Source: Dehalococcoidales bacterium | GTDB lineage: Bacteria; Chloroflexota; Dehalococcoidia; Dehalococcoidales; GCA-2688105 | Reading direction: 5' to 3' | DNA length: 7,595 nucleotides | Assembly (NCBI GenBank): GCA_030640255.1 | Contig: DAOWJS010000002.1 | Coordinates: 1 to 7,595 of the forward strand | Shown here: positions 1-6,202 of the stretch, in pieces | Numbering within the stretch: position 1 is the first letter of the stretch | Layout: each line of letters opens with the position of its first letter | Notes under the pieces: generated by a model | Told to the model about the DNA's origin: nothing | The model's input: only the letters and a program-made list of their open reading frames with translations | Database searches by the model: none | Translations under genes and position numbers: made by a program

Positions 1-624
1 GCTGAGCTTTGCCCAGCGCATAAGCCTTAGGGTGCACTCCCGCACCTGAGTAATACTACCCGGTGTCCCGTCCAGCTCAGAGGAGTATACTGCCTGAATA
101 GAATCAACCACCACCATGCTGGGTGATAGCTCCTCAACCTGGTTCAGGATAACCTCAAGGTCGGTCTCAGCCAGGATGTAGAGCTTTTCGCCGGTTACCC
201 CCAGACGCTCTGACCTGAGCTTAACCTGATGCAGAGTCTCCTCACCGGAAACATAGACCACCTTACCCCGAGTCGGCGCCACCGGGGCTGAGACCTGAAG
301 CAGGAGGGTTGATTTGCCAATACCGGGTTCGCCACCGATGAGCACCAGAGAGCCGGCTACCAGTCCTCCACCCAGCACCCGGTTAAACTCGCTCAGGTGA
401 AGGGGGAAGCGGTCGGCTGCCTCAATGACCACCTGAGATAGCTCTTGAGGCGGGCTAACTGGAGAGACAGGCTCCACGGAGGTGGTATGGGTAGTTACCG
501 TGGTCTCGACAAAGCTGTTCCACTGCCCGCAGTTGGGGCAACGCCCCAGCCATTTTAGGCTCTCCTTGCCGCACTGCTGGCAGACAAAGATAGTCCTGGC
601 ATGGGATTTATTTGGTTTGCCCAT
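1..624 (-). CDS. radA: DNA repair/recombination protein RadA (Sms), N-terminal 208 residues, runs off the window
   Basis: RadA is a RecA-like ATPase that drives branch migration and processing of recombination intermediates in the cytoplasm. Translating the minus strand from the ATG at 622-624 gives an uninterrupted frame to base 1. A four-cysteine zinc motif is at residues 15-32 (CQQC, then CPNC). The Walker A motif GGEPGIGKST is at 97-106, VSGEE at 125-129, and a Walker B-like strand MVVVD at 170-174. The RadA-specific KNRFG motif and the Lon-like C-terminal domain would lie beyond the left edge, so they cannot be checked. The start fits the family, in which the zinc motif begins about 10-15 residues in, but I see no clear ribosome binding site and no good promoter in the 100 bases upstream. 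In Bacillus-type genomes radA directly follows clpC; here they are separated by the decarboxylase genes and a hairpin-rich spacer. Confidence 0.95.
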   Translation of the reverse strand, partial: MGKPNKSHARTIFVCQQCGKESLKWLGRCPNCGQWNSFVETTVTTHTTSVEPVSPVSPPQELSQVVIEAADRFPLHLSEFNRVLGGGLVAGSLVLIGGEPGIGKSTLLLQVSAPVAPTRGKVVYVSGEETLHQVKLRSERLGVTGEKLYILAETDLEVILNQVEELSPSMVVVDSIQAVYSSELDGTPGSITQVRECTLRLMRWAKLS

Positions 625-733
625 AGATTGACTTTACTTGATTTTAGACAATAAGGCAAGGGGGTAATTTGGTGAGGTCGTTTAGCAACCTATCCCCCTG
701 ACCCCCTTCCCTTAATAAAAGACTGTGTAACAA

Positions 734-780
734 CCCCTCACCCTTTATCCCTCTCCCCTTCACAAGGGGAGAGGGAAGAG
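734..780. repeat. Interspersed repeat, copy 1 (hairpin with CCCTCTCC stem)
   Basis: This stretch aligns along its length with 6152-6198. The shared pattern is CCTCACCC, a TTTATCC or TTAATCC block, CTCTCC..TTCA, then AGGAGAGGG or its close variant, then GAAG. Each copy folds into a hairpin of 11-12 bp. Two similar copies more than 5 kb apart in noncoding DNA indicate a dispersed repeat family. Its function is unknown. Confidence 0.7.
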
Positions 781-894
781 AAATTCTTAAAGGGGATTTT
801 TACCCCACAAAAATAAATTTTTGCGGGGACCCCGTATTTGCCCCTTTTAATTCCCTTACTAAACAGCCCATCAATAAGGGAAGGGGGAGTGTTC

Positions 895-925
895 GATAAG
901 AGAGGGGCTTCGCCCCTCTCTTATC
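895..925. repeat. Perfect 14-bp stem-loop with GAGGGGC/GCCCCTC core
   Basis: Bases 895-908 pair perfectly with 912-925 around a three-base loop (TTC). The GAGGGGC..GCCCCTC core recurs at 6203-6224, and nearly so at 1024-1046 and in the 23S terminator at 7350-7371. There is no long T run on either side, so it is a repeat unit rather than a clear terminator. Confidence 0.75.
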
Positions 926-1184
926 CTTCCAGAGGAAGGACTTCCCCCTCCTTAAAAGGAGAGTCAAAGGGAGGCGATACTGAAGGAGAGTTAAAGAGAG
1001 GCTCTGTGACCAAGGAGGAGTCTAAGAGGGGGCTCCGCCCCCTCTTTTAAACTTATTTCCCCCTCCCTTATCAAGGGAGGGGGATAAAGTCCTTGCCGAA
1101 GCAGGCAAGGATAAAGGGGGAGGGTTGCAAATAAACAATCTTATTTGAGTTAAAGGAAATTTGAGCTAGAGTGAAATAGCTAGT

Positions 1185-2303
1185 TCAGCCCACCATACCT
1201 AGAAATATCCCGGCGGCAGTAGCTGTGCCGATAACGCCAGCGATATTGGGACCCATAGCATGCATCAGCAGGAAGTTTCTGGGATTAGCCTGTTGCCCCA
1301 TCTTCTGCACCACTCGGGCGGACATGGGCACTGCCGAGACACCGGCGGCACCTATCATAGGATTAATCTTCTCCTTGGAAACGAGGTTCATTAGCTTGGC
1401 TAGACTCACGCCGAAGGCGGTAGAGGTAGCAAAGGCTACTACTCCCAGACCAAATACCATCAAACTGTCCACCTTGAGGAAGTTTTCGGCGCTCATAATG
1501 GAACCGACAGATAGACCAAGGAGAATGGTAAGGATATTCATAAAGGCGTTGGCGGCGGTGTCCGCCAGCCTATCGGTAACGCCACAAACATATAGCAGAT
1601 TACCAAACATAAACATACCGATAAGCGGAGCTGATTTAGGCACCAGCAGGATAATGATGATAGCCGCAATTGCCGGGAACAGGACCTTTTCCAGCTTAGA
1701 CACCGGACGTAGCTGGGGTTTCATGTATATCTCGCGCTCGTGCTTGGTGGTGAGCAATTTTATCACCGGGGGCTGAATGATAGGCACCAGCGCCATATAG
1801 GTATAAGCGGCTACTGCCGTCGCCCCGATGAGATGGGGAGCGAGCCGGTTAGTTAGATAGATAGTGGTTGGACCGTCAGCACCGCCAATTATGCCTATAG
1901 AAGCGGATTCTGGTATAGTGAACCCCAGCAGTAGAGCAATAAAAAAGGCGAAGTAAACGCCAAATTGTGCCCCGGCACCGAGGATTAAGGTCTTGGGATT
2001 AGCTATAAGGGGACCAAAGTCGGTCATTGCCCCCAGACCAAGAAAGATAAAACAGGGGATTATCTCCCAGACGAGTCCATAGTGAAATATTCTGGAGATT
2101 AAGCCGGCGGGCTCACCACCGATAGTTTCCATCAATCCGCCGAGAGGCAGGTTAACCAGAACCACACCAAAGCCGATAGGCACCAGTAGCAGGGGCTCCA
2201 TATTTTTGGCGATACCCAGGTATAGAAGCACCCCGCCAATGATAAGCATTACTATAGAGCCCCAGGTAAGATGAAGAAAGCCGACTTCAAAAAAGCCTAG
2301 CAT
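1185..2303 (-). CDS. oadB: Sodium-ion-translocating decarboxylase, beta subunit (OadB/MmdB/GcdB family)
   Basis: This is the membrane subunit that removes carbon dioxide from carboxybiotin and couples the release to sodium export across the cytoplasmic membrane. The 372-residue product is almost entirely hydrophobic helices. It keeps the family's functional residues: GGADGPT with Asp143, Tyr169 twenty-six residues later, and the NPMIGAAGVSAVPMSAR segment with Asn314, Gly318, Ser323 and Arg330. Their spacing equals that of Asp203, Tyr229, Asn373, Gly377, Ser382 and Arg389 in Klebsiella OadB. The length is near the short MmdB/GcdB-type forms. It starts 10 bases after the biotin-carrier stop, with a weak AGAAG site at 2309-2313, so translation is probably coupled. 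The sequence does not tell whether the substrate is oxaloacetate, methylmalonyl-CoA or glutaconyl-CoA; the gene symbol stands for the family. Confidence 0.95.
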   Translation of the reverse strand: MLGFFEVGFLHLTWGSIVMLIIGGVLLYLGIAKNMEPLLLVPIGFGVVLVNLPLGGLMETIGGEPAGLISRIFHYGLVWEIIPCFIFLGLGAMTDFGPLIANPKTLILGAGAQFGVYFAFFIALLLGFTIPESASIGIIGGADGPTTIYLTNRLAPHLIGATAVAAYTYMALVPIIQPPVIKLLTTKHEREIYMKPQLRPVSKLEKVLFPAIAAIIIILLVPKSAPLIGMFMFGNLLYVCGVTDRLADTAANAFMNILTILLGLSVGSIMSAENFLKVDSLMVFGLGVVAFATSTAFGVSLAKLMNLVSKEKINPMIGAAGVSAVPMSARVVQKMGQQANPRNFLLMHAMGPNIAGVIGTATAAGIFLGMVG

Positions 2304-2313
2304 TTTATCTTCT

Positions 2314-2535
2314 TCAGTATTCTATAATACATACCAGTGCACCAGCCTCAACTACCTGCCCCGACGAAAGCTCTATCTTGGTGACGGTGCCGCTACATGG
2401 AGCCAGTATAGGATTCTCCATTTTCATAGATTCAAGCATGCAGATTACATCACCCTCTTTAACCCCGCTGCCCTGACTAACGTTCACGCTTAATACCTTC
2501 CCCGGTATAGGGAAATCCACATTCTCTTGTGCCAA
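2314..2535 (-). CDS. Biotin carrier (biotin/lipoyl attachment) protein of the decarboxylase complex
   Basis: This is the mobile carboxyl carrier that shuttles carboxybiotin from the carboxyltransferase to the beta subunit. The 73-residue product is essentially a bare biotinyl domain. It has the ESMKMENP motif at 35-42 with Lys38 as the biotinylation site, flanked by the usual Gly-rich turns (PIPGKV, LAPCSGTV). It lacks the Ala/Pro-rich linker that usually precedes this domain in MmdC or GcdC. The start codon is TTG (2533-2535), chosen because an AAAGGAG site lies 8 bases upstream and no in-frame ATG fits. It lies 3 bases after the upstream OadG-like gene and 10 bases before oadB, so the three form one operon. 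A standalone acyl-CoA carboxylase carrier is a less likely alternative given these neighbours. Confidence 0.92.
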   Translation of the reverse strand: MAQENVDFPIPGKVLSVNVSQGSGVKEGDVICMLESMKMENPILAPCSGTVTKIELSSGQVVEAGALVCIIEY

Positions 2536-2538
2536 TTT

Positions 2539-2703
2539 CTAGTCTCCTTTTTCTTTATCTTCAGCTTCGCTCTTACCGGTGCTGGTTTTTTTAATCACCA
2601 ACCCTACCACCCGTATAGCTACTGCCAGAATGATTAATACCACAAAGACAAGGCCGAAGCCAAAACCACCAATTTGTCCGGCAAAACCCCAATCTACTGC
2701 CAT
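2539..2703 (-). CDS. OadG/MmdD-like small membrane subunit of the sodium-pumping decarboxylase
   Basis: This is a 54-residue protein with one transmembrane helix, roughly residues 11-37 (from IGGFGFG through LVFVVLIILAVAI to VVGLVI), followed by a charged Lys/Glu/Asp-rich tail. That layout is typical of the gamma/delta subunit that holds the decarboxylase together at the membrane. The call rests on this layout and on being first in a gene set with the biotin carrier and beta subunit, since OadG sequences are poorly conserved. The ATG at 2701-2703 has TAAGG 7 bases upstream. No carboxyltransferase (alpha) gene lies next to it; upstream is the clpC terminator. Confidence 0.82.
   Translation of the reverse strand: MAVDWGFAGQIGGFGFGLVFVVLIILAVAIRVVGLVIKKTSTGKSEAEDKEKGD
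2544..2550 (-). promoter_or_regulatory. Ribosome binding site that fixes the TTG start of the biotin carrier
   Basis: The minus strand reads AAAGGAG here, 8 bases before the TTG at 2533-2535. The site lies inside the last codons of the upstream OadG-like gene, so translation of the two genes is probably linked. Confidence 0.75.
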
Positions 2704-2741
2704 AACTTTACCTTACTCCGTTTCTGATGATTTAATGAATT

Positions 2742-2779
2742 AAAAAGGCGGTTCCATTGACTATCCCAATTTCCCCGCC
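2742..2779 (-). terminator. Rho-independent terminator-like hairpin after clpC
   Basis: On the minus strand GGCGG (2775-2779) pairs with CCGCC (2747-2751), with an inner ATTG/CAAT stem. Between the two stems the strands face each other as GGAA against GGAA, which could stack as tandem G-A pairs. TTTTT follows at once (2742-2746). It sits in the 111-base gap between the clpC stop and the OadG-like start, so it probably separates the clpC transcript from the decarboxylase operon. The stem is short, so readthrough is possible. I saw no strong separate promoter for the decarboxylase genes. Confidence 0.6.
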
Positions 2780-2814
2780 CTCTTTAGACCATGCCTTTTT
2801 ATCTACCTAATGAC

Positions 2815-5286
2815 CTAAGCTTTGTCATTTCCCAGCAAGGCTTCCACTGGCGCTGGGTGTACTACAATCTCCTCTCCCTCCAGGTCAACTACCGCCGTAT
2901 CCCCTTCTCGGAACTTACCACGGAGCAAATCGTCGGAGAGTTTATCTTCAACCATGTCCTGAATCACCCGGCGTAGCGGTCGAGCGCCAAAGACCTCGTC
3001 ATAGCCCTTTTCACCTAAAAAGTCTTTAGCGGCATCGGTTACCTCTAGCTTTACCTTCTTCTCAGCCAGTTGTTGGCTTACTGAAGCCAGCATTAATTCA
3101 ACTATTTTTCGGATATGCTCTTTAGTCAGGGGGTGGAATACCACCACGCCATCAATACGATTGAGAAACTCAGGGCGGAAGGTCTTCTTCAGTTCGCCAA
3201 GCAACTTCTCTTTCATCTTCTCATAAGCCTGCTCCCGGCTTTTGACCTCATCACCGTGAGCGGCAAAGCCAATGGTGGCACCCTTCCTGACCAGCTCAGC
3301 ACCCACATTGCTGGTCATAACAATAATGCTATTGCGGAAATCAACCCGGCGACCCTTGGCATCAGTCAGGTGACCATCATCAAATATCTGAAGCAGTATA
3401 TTGAACACATCATAGTGAGCCTTTTCAATCTCGTCCAGGAGTATGACACAATATGACTTCCGCCTCACTGCCTCGGTTAATTGCCCGCCTTCCTCATAGC
3501 CGACATAGCCTGGTGGTGCCCCAACCAGTCGGGATACAGTGTGTTTCTCCATAAACTCGGACATGTCAAGTCTGATTAGGGTGTCCTCATTACCAAACAT
3601 AAACTCAGCCAGGGCTCTGACCAGCTCGGTCTTACCGACACCGGTGGGGCCGAGAAAGATGAAGTTACCTATGGGATGCCTCGGGTCCTTGAGCCCGGAG
3701 CGGGCTCGCCTTACTGCTTTGGAAACAATGGTAATCGCCTCATCTTGCCCAATAATGCGACGATGTATTGCCTCCTCCATATTAAGTAGGCGACTGGTCT
3801 CGTCACTAGCCAACTGCACCACCGGAATCCCGGTCCACATGCCCACCACTTCAGCGATGTCTTCAGCGGTTACCTCTGGCTTCTCTTGCTCCTGCTTAGC
3901 TCGCCACTCTTCTTTCAGCTTGGCTATCTTACCCTCAATTTGAAGCTCCCGGTTACGCAGTTCAGCAGCATATTCATACTGCTGAGTGGTTAGGGCAGCA
4001 TCTTTATCCCGGCGCACACTATCCTCATCCTGCATGGCTTCCTTTAGGCTAAGAGGCATAGTCTGGTGTTTAATCCTTACTCTTGATGAAGACTCGTCAA
4101 TCAAGTCAATAGCCTTGTCGGGCAGAAAACGGTCGGGTATATATCTGGCGGCTAAGTTGGCGGCTGAACTCATCGCCTCATCGGTTATGGTCAGGTGGTG
4201 ATACTCTTCATAGCGTTCCTTGATACCGCGCAGAATCTCCAATGTTTCGTCTACAGAAGGTTCCTCTACCAGGATAGGCTGGAAGCGGCGCTCCAGGGCG
4301 GGGTCTCGCTCCACGTACTTACGGTAATCATCAAGGGTGGTAGCGCCAATGCACTGGAGTTCCCCCCGTGCCAAGGCTGGTTTGAGAAGATTAGCCGCAT
4401 CAACCGCTCCCTCAGCGGCTCCAGCGCCAATTATAGTGTGGAACTCATCAATAAAGAGCACGCAGTTGCCTGCGGTTTTTATCTCATCAATAATCTTCTT
4501 TATTCGCTCTTCAAACTCGCCCCGGTATTTTGTCCCGGCTACTACCGTCCCCATGTCCAGCGTTATTAGCCGTTTATCCTCCAATTTCTCCGGAACGTCG
4601 CTGGAAGCAATACGGTGAGCTAAGCCCTCAACAATGGCCGTCTTCCCCACCCCCGGCTCACCAATAAGGGCCGGGTTGTTCTTGGTTCGCCGGCTGAGGA
4701 TTTGGATTAGCCGCTCAATCTCCTTAGTCCGTCCGATAACCGGGTCAAGTTTCCCGGCACGGGCGGCCTCGGTCAGGTCAATGCCTAACTGATCCAAAGC
4801 TGGGGTACGGCTGGTGGTGCGGGTGAGTCTTCCCCTAGGTACACCTTGACTGAGGAAGCGAGTAATTTCATCACGCGTCCGTTCCAGAGTAATACCGAGG
4901 CTATCTAATACGCTGGCGGCGGTTCCTTCTCCCTCACGCAACAAGCCTAATAGAAGGTGCTCGGTACCAATATAATTATGACCCAGGTGGCGGGCTTCAT
5001 CTATAGCCAGTTCAATGGCTTTCTTAGCTCCGGCAGTGAGCCCGGTCTCGCTGGTAGCCGGTTTCTCACCACGCCTAATAATAAATTCCACTGCCTGGCG
5101 CACCTTACTCAAGCTTACCCCCATATTGACCAGAACCTTAGCGGCTACCCCCTCATCCTCCCGCACCAAACCAAGCAAAACATGCTCGGTGCCAATATAG
5201 CTGTGGTTAAGGTGTTGTGCCTCTTCCTGAGCCAGGGTCAGCACTCTACGGGCTCGCTCTGAGAATTTCTCAAATCGGCTAGCCAT
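2815..5286 (-). CDS. clpC: ATP-dependent Clp protease ATP-binding subunit ClpC
   Basis: ClpC is a hexameric Hsp100 unfoldase that feeds proteins to the ClpP peptidase. The 823-residue product has the full ClpC layout: a double Clp-N repeat (about 1-145), AAA domain 1 with Walker A GEPGVGKT at 209-216 and Walker B VLFIDE at 276-281, and a UVR-type middle segment at about 432-463. AAA domain 2 has Walker A GPTGVGKT at 546-553, pore loop GYVG at 593-596, Walker B VILLDE at 614-619 and the sensor-2 region GARPLRR at 767-773. IGF at 672-674 matches the ClpP-docking loop. The UVR segment separates it from ClpB and ClpA. The ATG has GGAGGG 3 bases upstream and a promoter just beyond. No ctsR, mcsA or mcsB gene adjoins it, so the Firmicutes-type regulatory operon is not present here. 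Confidence 0.98.
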   Translation of the reverse strand: MASRFEKFSERARRVLTLAQEEAQHLNHSYIGTEHVLLGLVREDEGVAAKVLVNMGVSLSKVRQAVEFIIRRGEKPATSETGLTAGAKKAIELAIDEARHLGHNYIGTEHLLLGLLREGEGTAASVLDSLGITLERTRDEITRFLSQGVPRGRLTRTTSRTPALDQLGIDLTEAARAGKLDPVIGRTKEIERLIQILSRRTKNNPALIGEPGVGKTAIVEGLAHRIASSDVPEKLEDKRLITLDMGTVVAGTKYRGEFEERIKKIIDEIKTAGNCVLFIDEFHTIIGAGAAEGAVDAANLLKPALARGELQCIGATTLDDYRKYVERDPALERRFQPILVEEPSVDETLEILRGIKERYEEYHHLTITDEAMSSAANLAARYIPDRFLPDKAIDLIDESSSRVRIKHQTMPLSLKEAMQDEDSVRRDKDAALTTQQYEYAAELRNRELQIEGKIAKLKEEWRAKQEQEKPEVTAEDIAEVVGMWTGIPVVQLASDETSRLLNMEEAIHRRIIGQDEAITIVSKAVRRARSGLKDPRHPIGNFIFLGPTGVGKTELVRALAEFMFGNEDTLIRLDMSEFMEKHTVSRLVGAPPGYVGYEEGGQLTEAVRRKSYCVILLDEIEKAHYDVFNILLQIFDDGHLTDAKGRRVDFRNSIIVMTSNVGAELVRKGATIGFAAHGDEVKSREQAYEKMKEKLLGELKKTFRPEFLNRIDGVVVFHPLTKEHIRKIVELMLASVSQQLAEKKVKLEVTDAAKDFLGEKGYDEVFGARPLRRVIQDMVEDKLSDDLLRGKFREGDTAVVDLEGEEIVVHPAPVEALLGNDKA

Positions 5287-5304
5287 CTTCCCTCCAGCCC
5301 TTAT

Positions 5305-5334
5305 AGTATAAATCTATTAAGGGCATTAGGTCAA
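5305..5334 (-). promoter_or_regulatory. Housekeeping-type promoter of clpC
   Basis: The minus strand reads TTGACC (5329-5334), 18 bases, then TATACT (5305-5310). Transcription would start near 5298, leaving a leader of about 12 bases that contains the GGAGGG ribosome binding site at 5290-5295. Confidence 0.7.
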
Positions 5335-5372
5335 AAGCTTGGCAAAAACATTCTAGCTGTCAGCTCAAACTG

Positions 5373-5398
5373 TCCTATCTATCCTATTTTTATCCTAT
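5373..5398. repeat. Three short TCCTAT direct repeats between 5S and clpC
   Basis: TCCTAT occurs at 5373-5378, 5382-5387 and 5393-5398, spaced 9 and 11 bases apart start to start. They lie 40-70 bases upstream of the clpC -35 element, where an activator or repressor could bind. No known regulator is assigned, and chance in AT-rich DNA is possible. Confidence 0.35.
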
Positions 5399-5438
5399 CA
5401 CACTTCTCCACCCCGAGACAATAACCCCAATTAAAGCC

Positions 5439-5557
5439 TCCTGGCAGTGGCATATTTTCCACAAAGGGTTGCCCCCTCAGTATCGTCTGCGCTGGGGCGT
5501 TTCACTTCCGTGTTCGGGATGGGAACGGGTGGTGCCACCCCGCTCTAACCACCAGGA
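5439..5557 (-). rRNA. rrf: 5S ribosomal RNA, complete
   Basis: The minus strand contains the 5S core: a CCCATCCCGAACACGG segment, then GAAGTGAAAC. The two ends pair as helix I, with TCCTGGTGGT against ACTGCCAGGA. This gives a 119-base molecule, the normal size; the ends were set from that helix and may be off by one or two. It is not next to the 23S gene: the 23S 3' end is about 1.84 kb away, beyond four opposite-strand genes. It has its own promoter at 5584-5612. I see no hairpin-plus-T terminator before clpC, whose start is 152 bases downstream, so some readthrough into clpC is possible. Confidence 0.96.
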
Positions 5558-5583
5558 GACTATCATTGGCTTTATGTATCCCT

Positions 5584-5612
5584 AGTATACAAAAAGCTTT
5601 CTTGAAAGTCAA
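5584..5612 (-). promoter_or_regulatory. Dedicated promoter for the 5S rRNA gene
   Basis: The minus strand reads TTGACT (5607-5612), exactly 17 bases, then TATACT (5584-5589). Transcription would start near 5577, about 20 bases before the mature 5S end at 5557. It matches the sigma-70 consensus at 5 of 6 positions in each box. This explains how 5S can be made apart from the 23S transcript, which appears to end at 7341-7371. Confidence 0.8.
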
Positions 5613-5659
5613 AATAGTCGGCTTTTAATTGGGAAATAGATTTACTTCACTGACTGTTG

Positions 5660-5665
5660 TATACT
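5660..5665 (+). promoter_or_regulatory. Probable -10 element for hicBA
   Basis: TATACT lies 22 bases before the hicB ATG. The best -35 at 17 bases (5637-5642, TAGATT) is poor. It is divergent from the 5S promoter. Both -10 boxes contain the palindrome GTATAC (5585-5590 and 5659-5664). Confidence 0.4.
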
Positions 5666-5687
5666 GGTAGACAGGGAGGCTACGGCC

Positions 5688-5906
5688 ATGGAACAGACAT
5701 TTGAAGCCACCATTGAAAAGCGCGATAAATGGTATATCGGATGGGTAGAGGCTGTTCCCGGGGCTTTCAGCCAGGGGAGGACGATTCGAGATGTAGAGGA
5801 AAACCTTAAGGAGGCTGTGCAACTTATATTAGAAAGCCAGCGGGAACTCAGAGACAAAGGGGCAAGAGGGAAAATCCTGAAGAGAAAAATCCAAGTTCAA
5901 GTGTAG
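5688..5906 (+). CDS. hicB: HicB-family antitoxin
   Basis: HicB antitoxins have a degenerate RNase H-like fold that binds and blocks the HicA ribonuclease. The 72-residue product carries the family pattern: an N-terminal beta strand, then WYIGWVEAVPGAFSQGRT at about 15-32, then a helix with ENLKEAVQLILES at 38-50. It is the short form with no added DNA-binding domain, so self-repression of the operon by HicB alone is doubtful. The start is supported by GGGAGG (5674-5679) 8 bases upstream. The hicA-like gene begins 4 bases after its stop, in the hicB-then-hicA order found in many bacteria. The pair lies inside the split 23S/5S rRNA locus, on the opposite strand. Confidence 0.9.
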   Translation: MEQTFEATIEKRDKWYIGWVEAVPGAFSQGRTIRDVEENLKEAVQLILESQRELRDKGARGKILKRKIQVQV

Positions 5907-5910
5907 CTCC

Positions 5911-6107
5911 GTGAAGCGCCGTGACCTCATCAGCCATATGACAAAAAAGGCTGTGTTCTCCATCGCCAAGGTTCCAAACATTCTGTTTTCTTTAATCCAG
6001 AAAACGGGCATCTCGCTGCCGTCCCCCGGCACAGGGAAATAGAAATCCTCCTGGCCAGAAAAATATGCCGTCAACTGAATATCTCTTTACCCAAGTCAGG
6101 AGCTTAG
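5911..6107 (+). pseudogene. hicA: HicA-family toxin gene needing a -1 frameshift (recoded, broken or misread)
   Basis: HicA is a small double-stranded-RNA-binding-fold ribonuclease that cuts mRNA. From the GTG at 5911-5913 the zero frame gives VKRRDLISHMTKK, then diverges and stops at 6040-6042 after 43 codons. Moving back one base after the AAG at 5947-5949 continues as GCVLHRQGSKHSVFFNPENG and on through VPRHREIEILLARKICRQL to the stop at 6105-6107. The joined 65-residue product matches HicA throughout, including the catalytic His in GSKH. The junction is A AAA AAG, the classic -1 slip heptamer. The downstream frame has no stops or further damage, so the change is programmed, very recent, or a one-base error in the A6 run. 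There is no Shine-Dalgarno site at the GTG; translation is probably coupled to hicB. Without the shift no active toxin is made. Confidence 0.85.
5943..5949 (+). other. A AAA AAG slippery heptamer at the hicA frame break
   Basis: In the hicA zero frame this heptamer is phased as A AAA AAG, so both tRNAs can re-pair one base back. This is exactly the phase and direction needed to join the two HicA halves, with the next codon GGC at 5949-5951. The A6 run could equally allow polymerase slippage. I see no strong Shine-Dalgarno-like stimulator in the 20 bases upstream and no strong stem within 10 bases downstream. A 9-bp hairpin (5983-5991/5999-6007) lies 33 bases away, farther than usual. Confidence 0.6.
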
Positions 6108-6151
6108 CTTGCACTCCACTCCTCTTATCCCCCCACTTTGATATTTCTCTA

Positions 6152-6198
6152 CCTCACCCCCTTAATCCCCCTCTCCTTCAAAGGAGAGGGGGAAGATA
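6152..6198. repeat. Interspersed repeat, copy 2, after hicBA
   Basis: This aligns with 734-780. Bases 6167-6177 pair with 6182-6192 around TCAA (11 bp). It fills most of the 150-base gap between the hicA-like stop and the next promoter, together with the stem-loop that follows. Confidence 0.7.
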
Positions 6199-6202
6199 GA
6201 GA

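Larger units (their letters stand above)
731..1129. repeat. Hairpin-rich noncoding element with inverted ends (MITE-like candidate)
   Basis: This covers most of the 560-base gap between oadB and radA. The left end (731-750, CAACCCCTCACCCTTTATCC) closely matches the reverse complement of the right end (1110-1129). Between them are stem-loops: 749-760/764-775 (12 bp), 803-813/818-828 (11 bp, one mismatch), 895-908/912-925 (14 bp, perfect), 1024-1033/1037-1046 (10 bp), 1059-1069/1073-1083 (11 bp) and 1090-1097/1104-1111 (8 bp). A 70-codon plus-strand frame at 838-1050 is low-complexity and not believable as a gene. I found no clear target-site duplication, so mobility is inferred only from the inverted ends and from a related copy at 6152-6198. 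The 1090-1111 hairpin might help end the oadB transcript, but it lacks a strong T tract. Confidence 0.55.

Noticed and set aside
838..1050. 70-codon plus-strand frame in the hairpin cluster
   Set aside because: It is built from repeat units (repeated Ser-Pro-Ser, Lys-Gly-Glu and Lys-Arg-Gly), has no ribosome binding site and no recognisable fold. It is a by-product of the repeats.
625..1184. CRISPR array in the repeat-rich spacer
   Set aside because: The repeats are inverted, of varying length and unevenly spaced, with no regular direct repeat-spacer pattern and no cas gene nearby.
1225..1776. 183-codon plus-strand frame
   Set aside because: It lies wholly antisense to oadB, whose conserved residues show the minus strand is the coding one.
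5328..5347. CtsR-like operator (GGTCAAA repeat) over the clpC -35 box
   Set aside because: One GGTCAAA is present, but the second half is GGCAAAA with a 5-base rather than 3-base spacer. The good half is largely the -35 element itself.
5983..6007. 9-bp hairpin as a stimulator of the hicA frameshift
   Set aside because: It begins 33 bases after the slippery site, well beyond the usual 5-9 bases, and is AT-rich. It is not counted as support for recoding.
5829..6074. 81-codon minus-strand frame
   Set aside because: It overlaps hicB and the hicA-like gene, and the plus strand carries clear family motifs in both.
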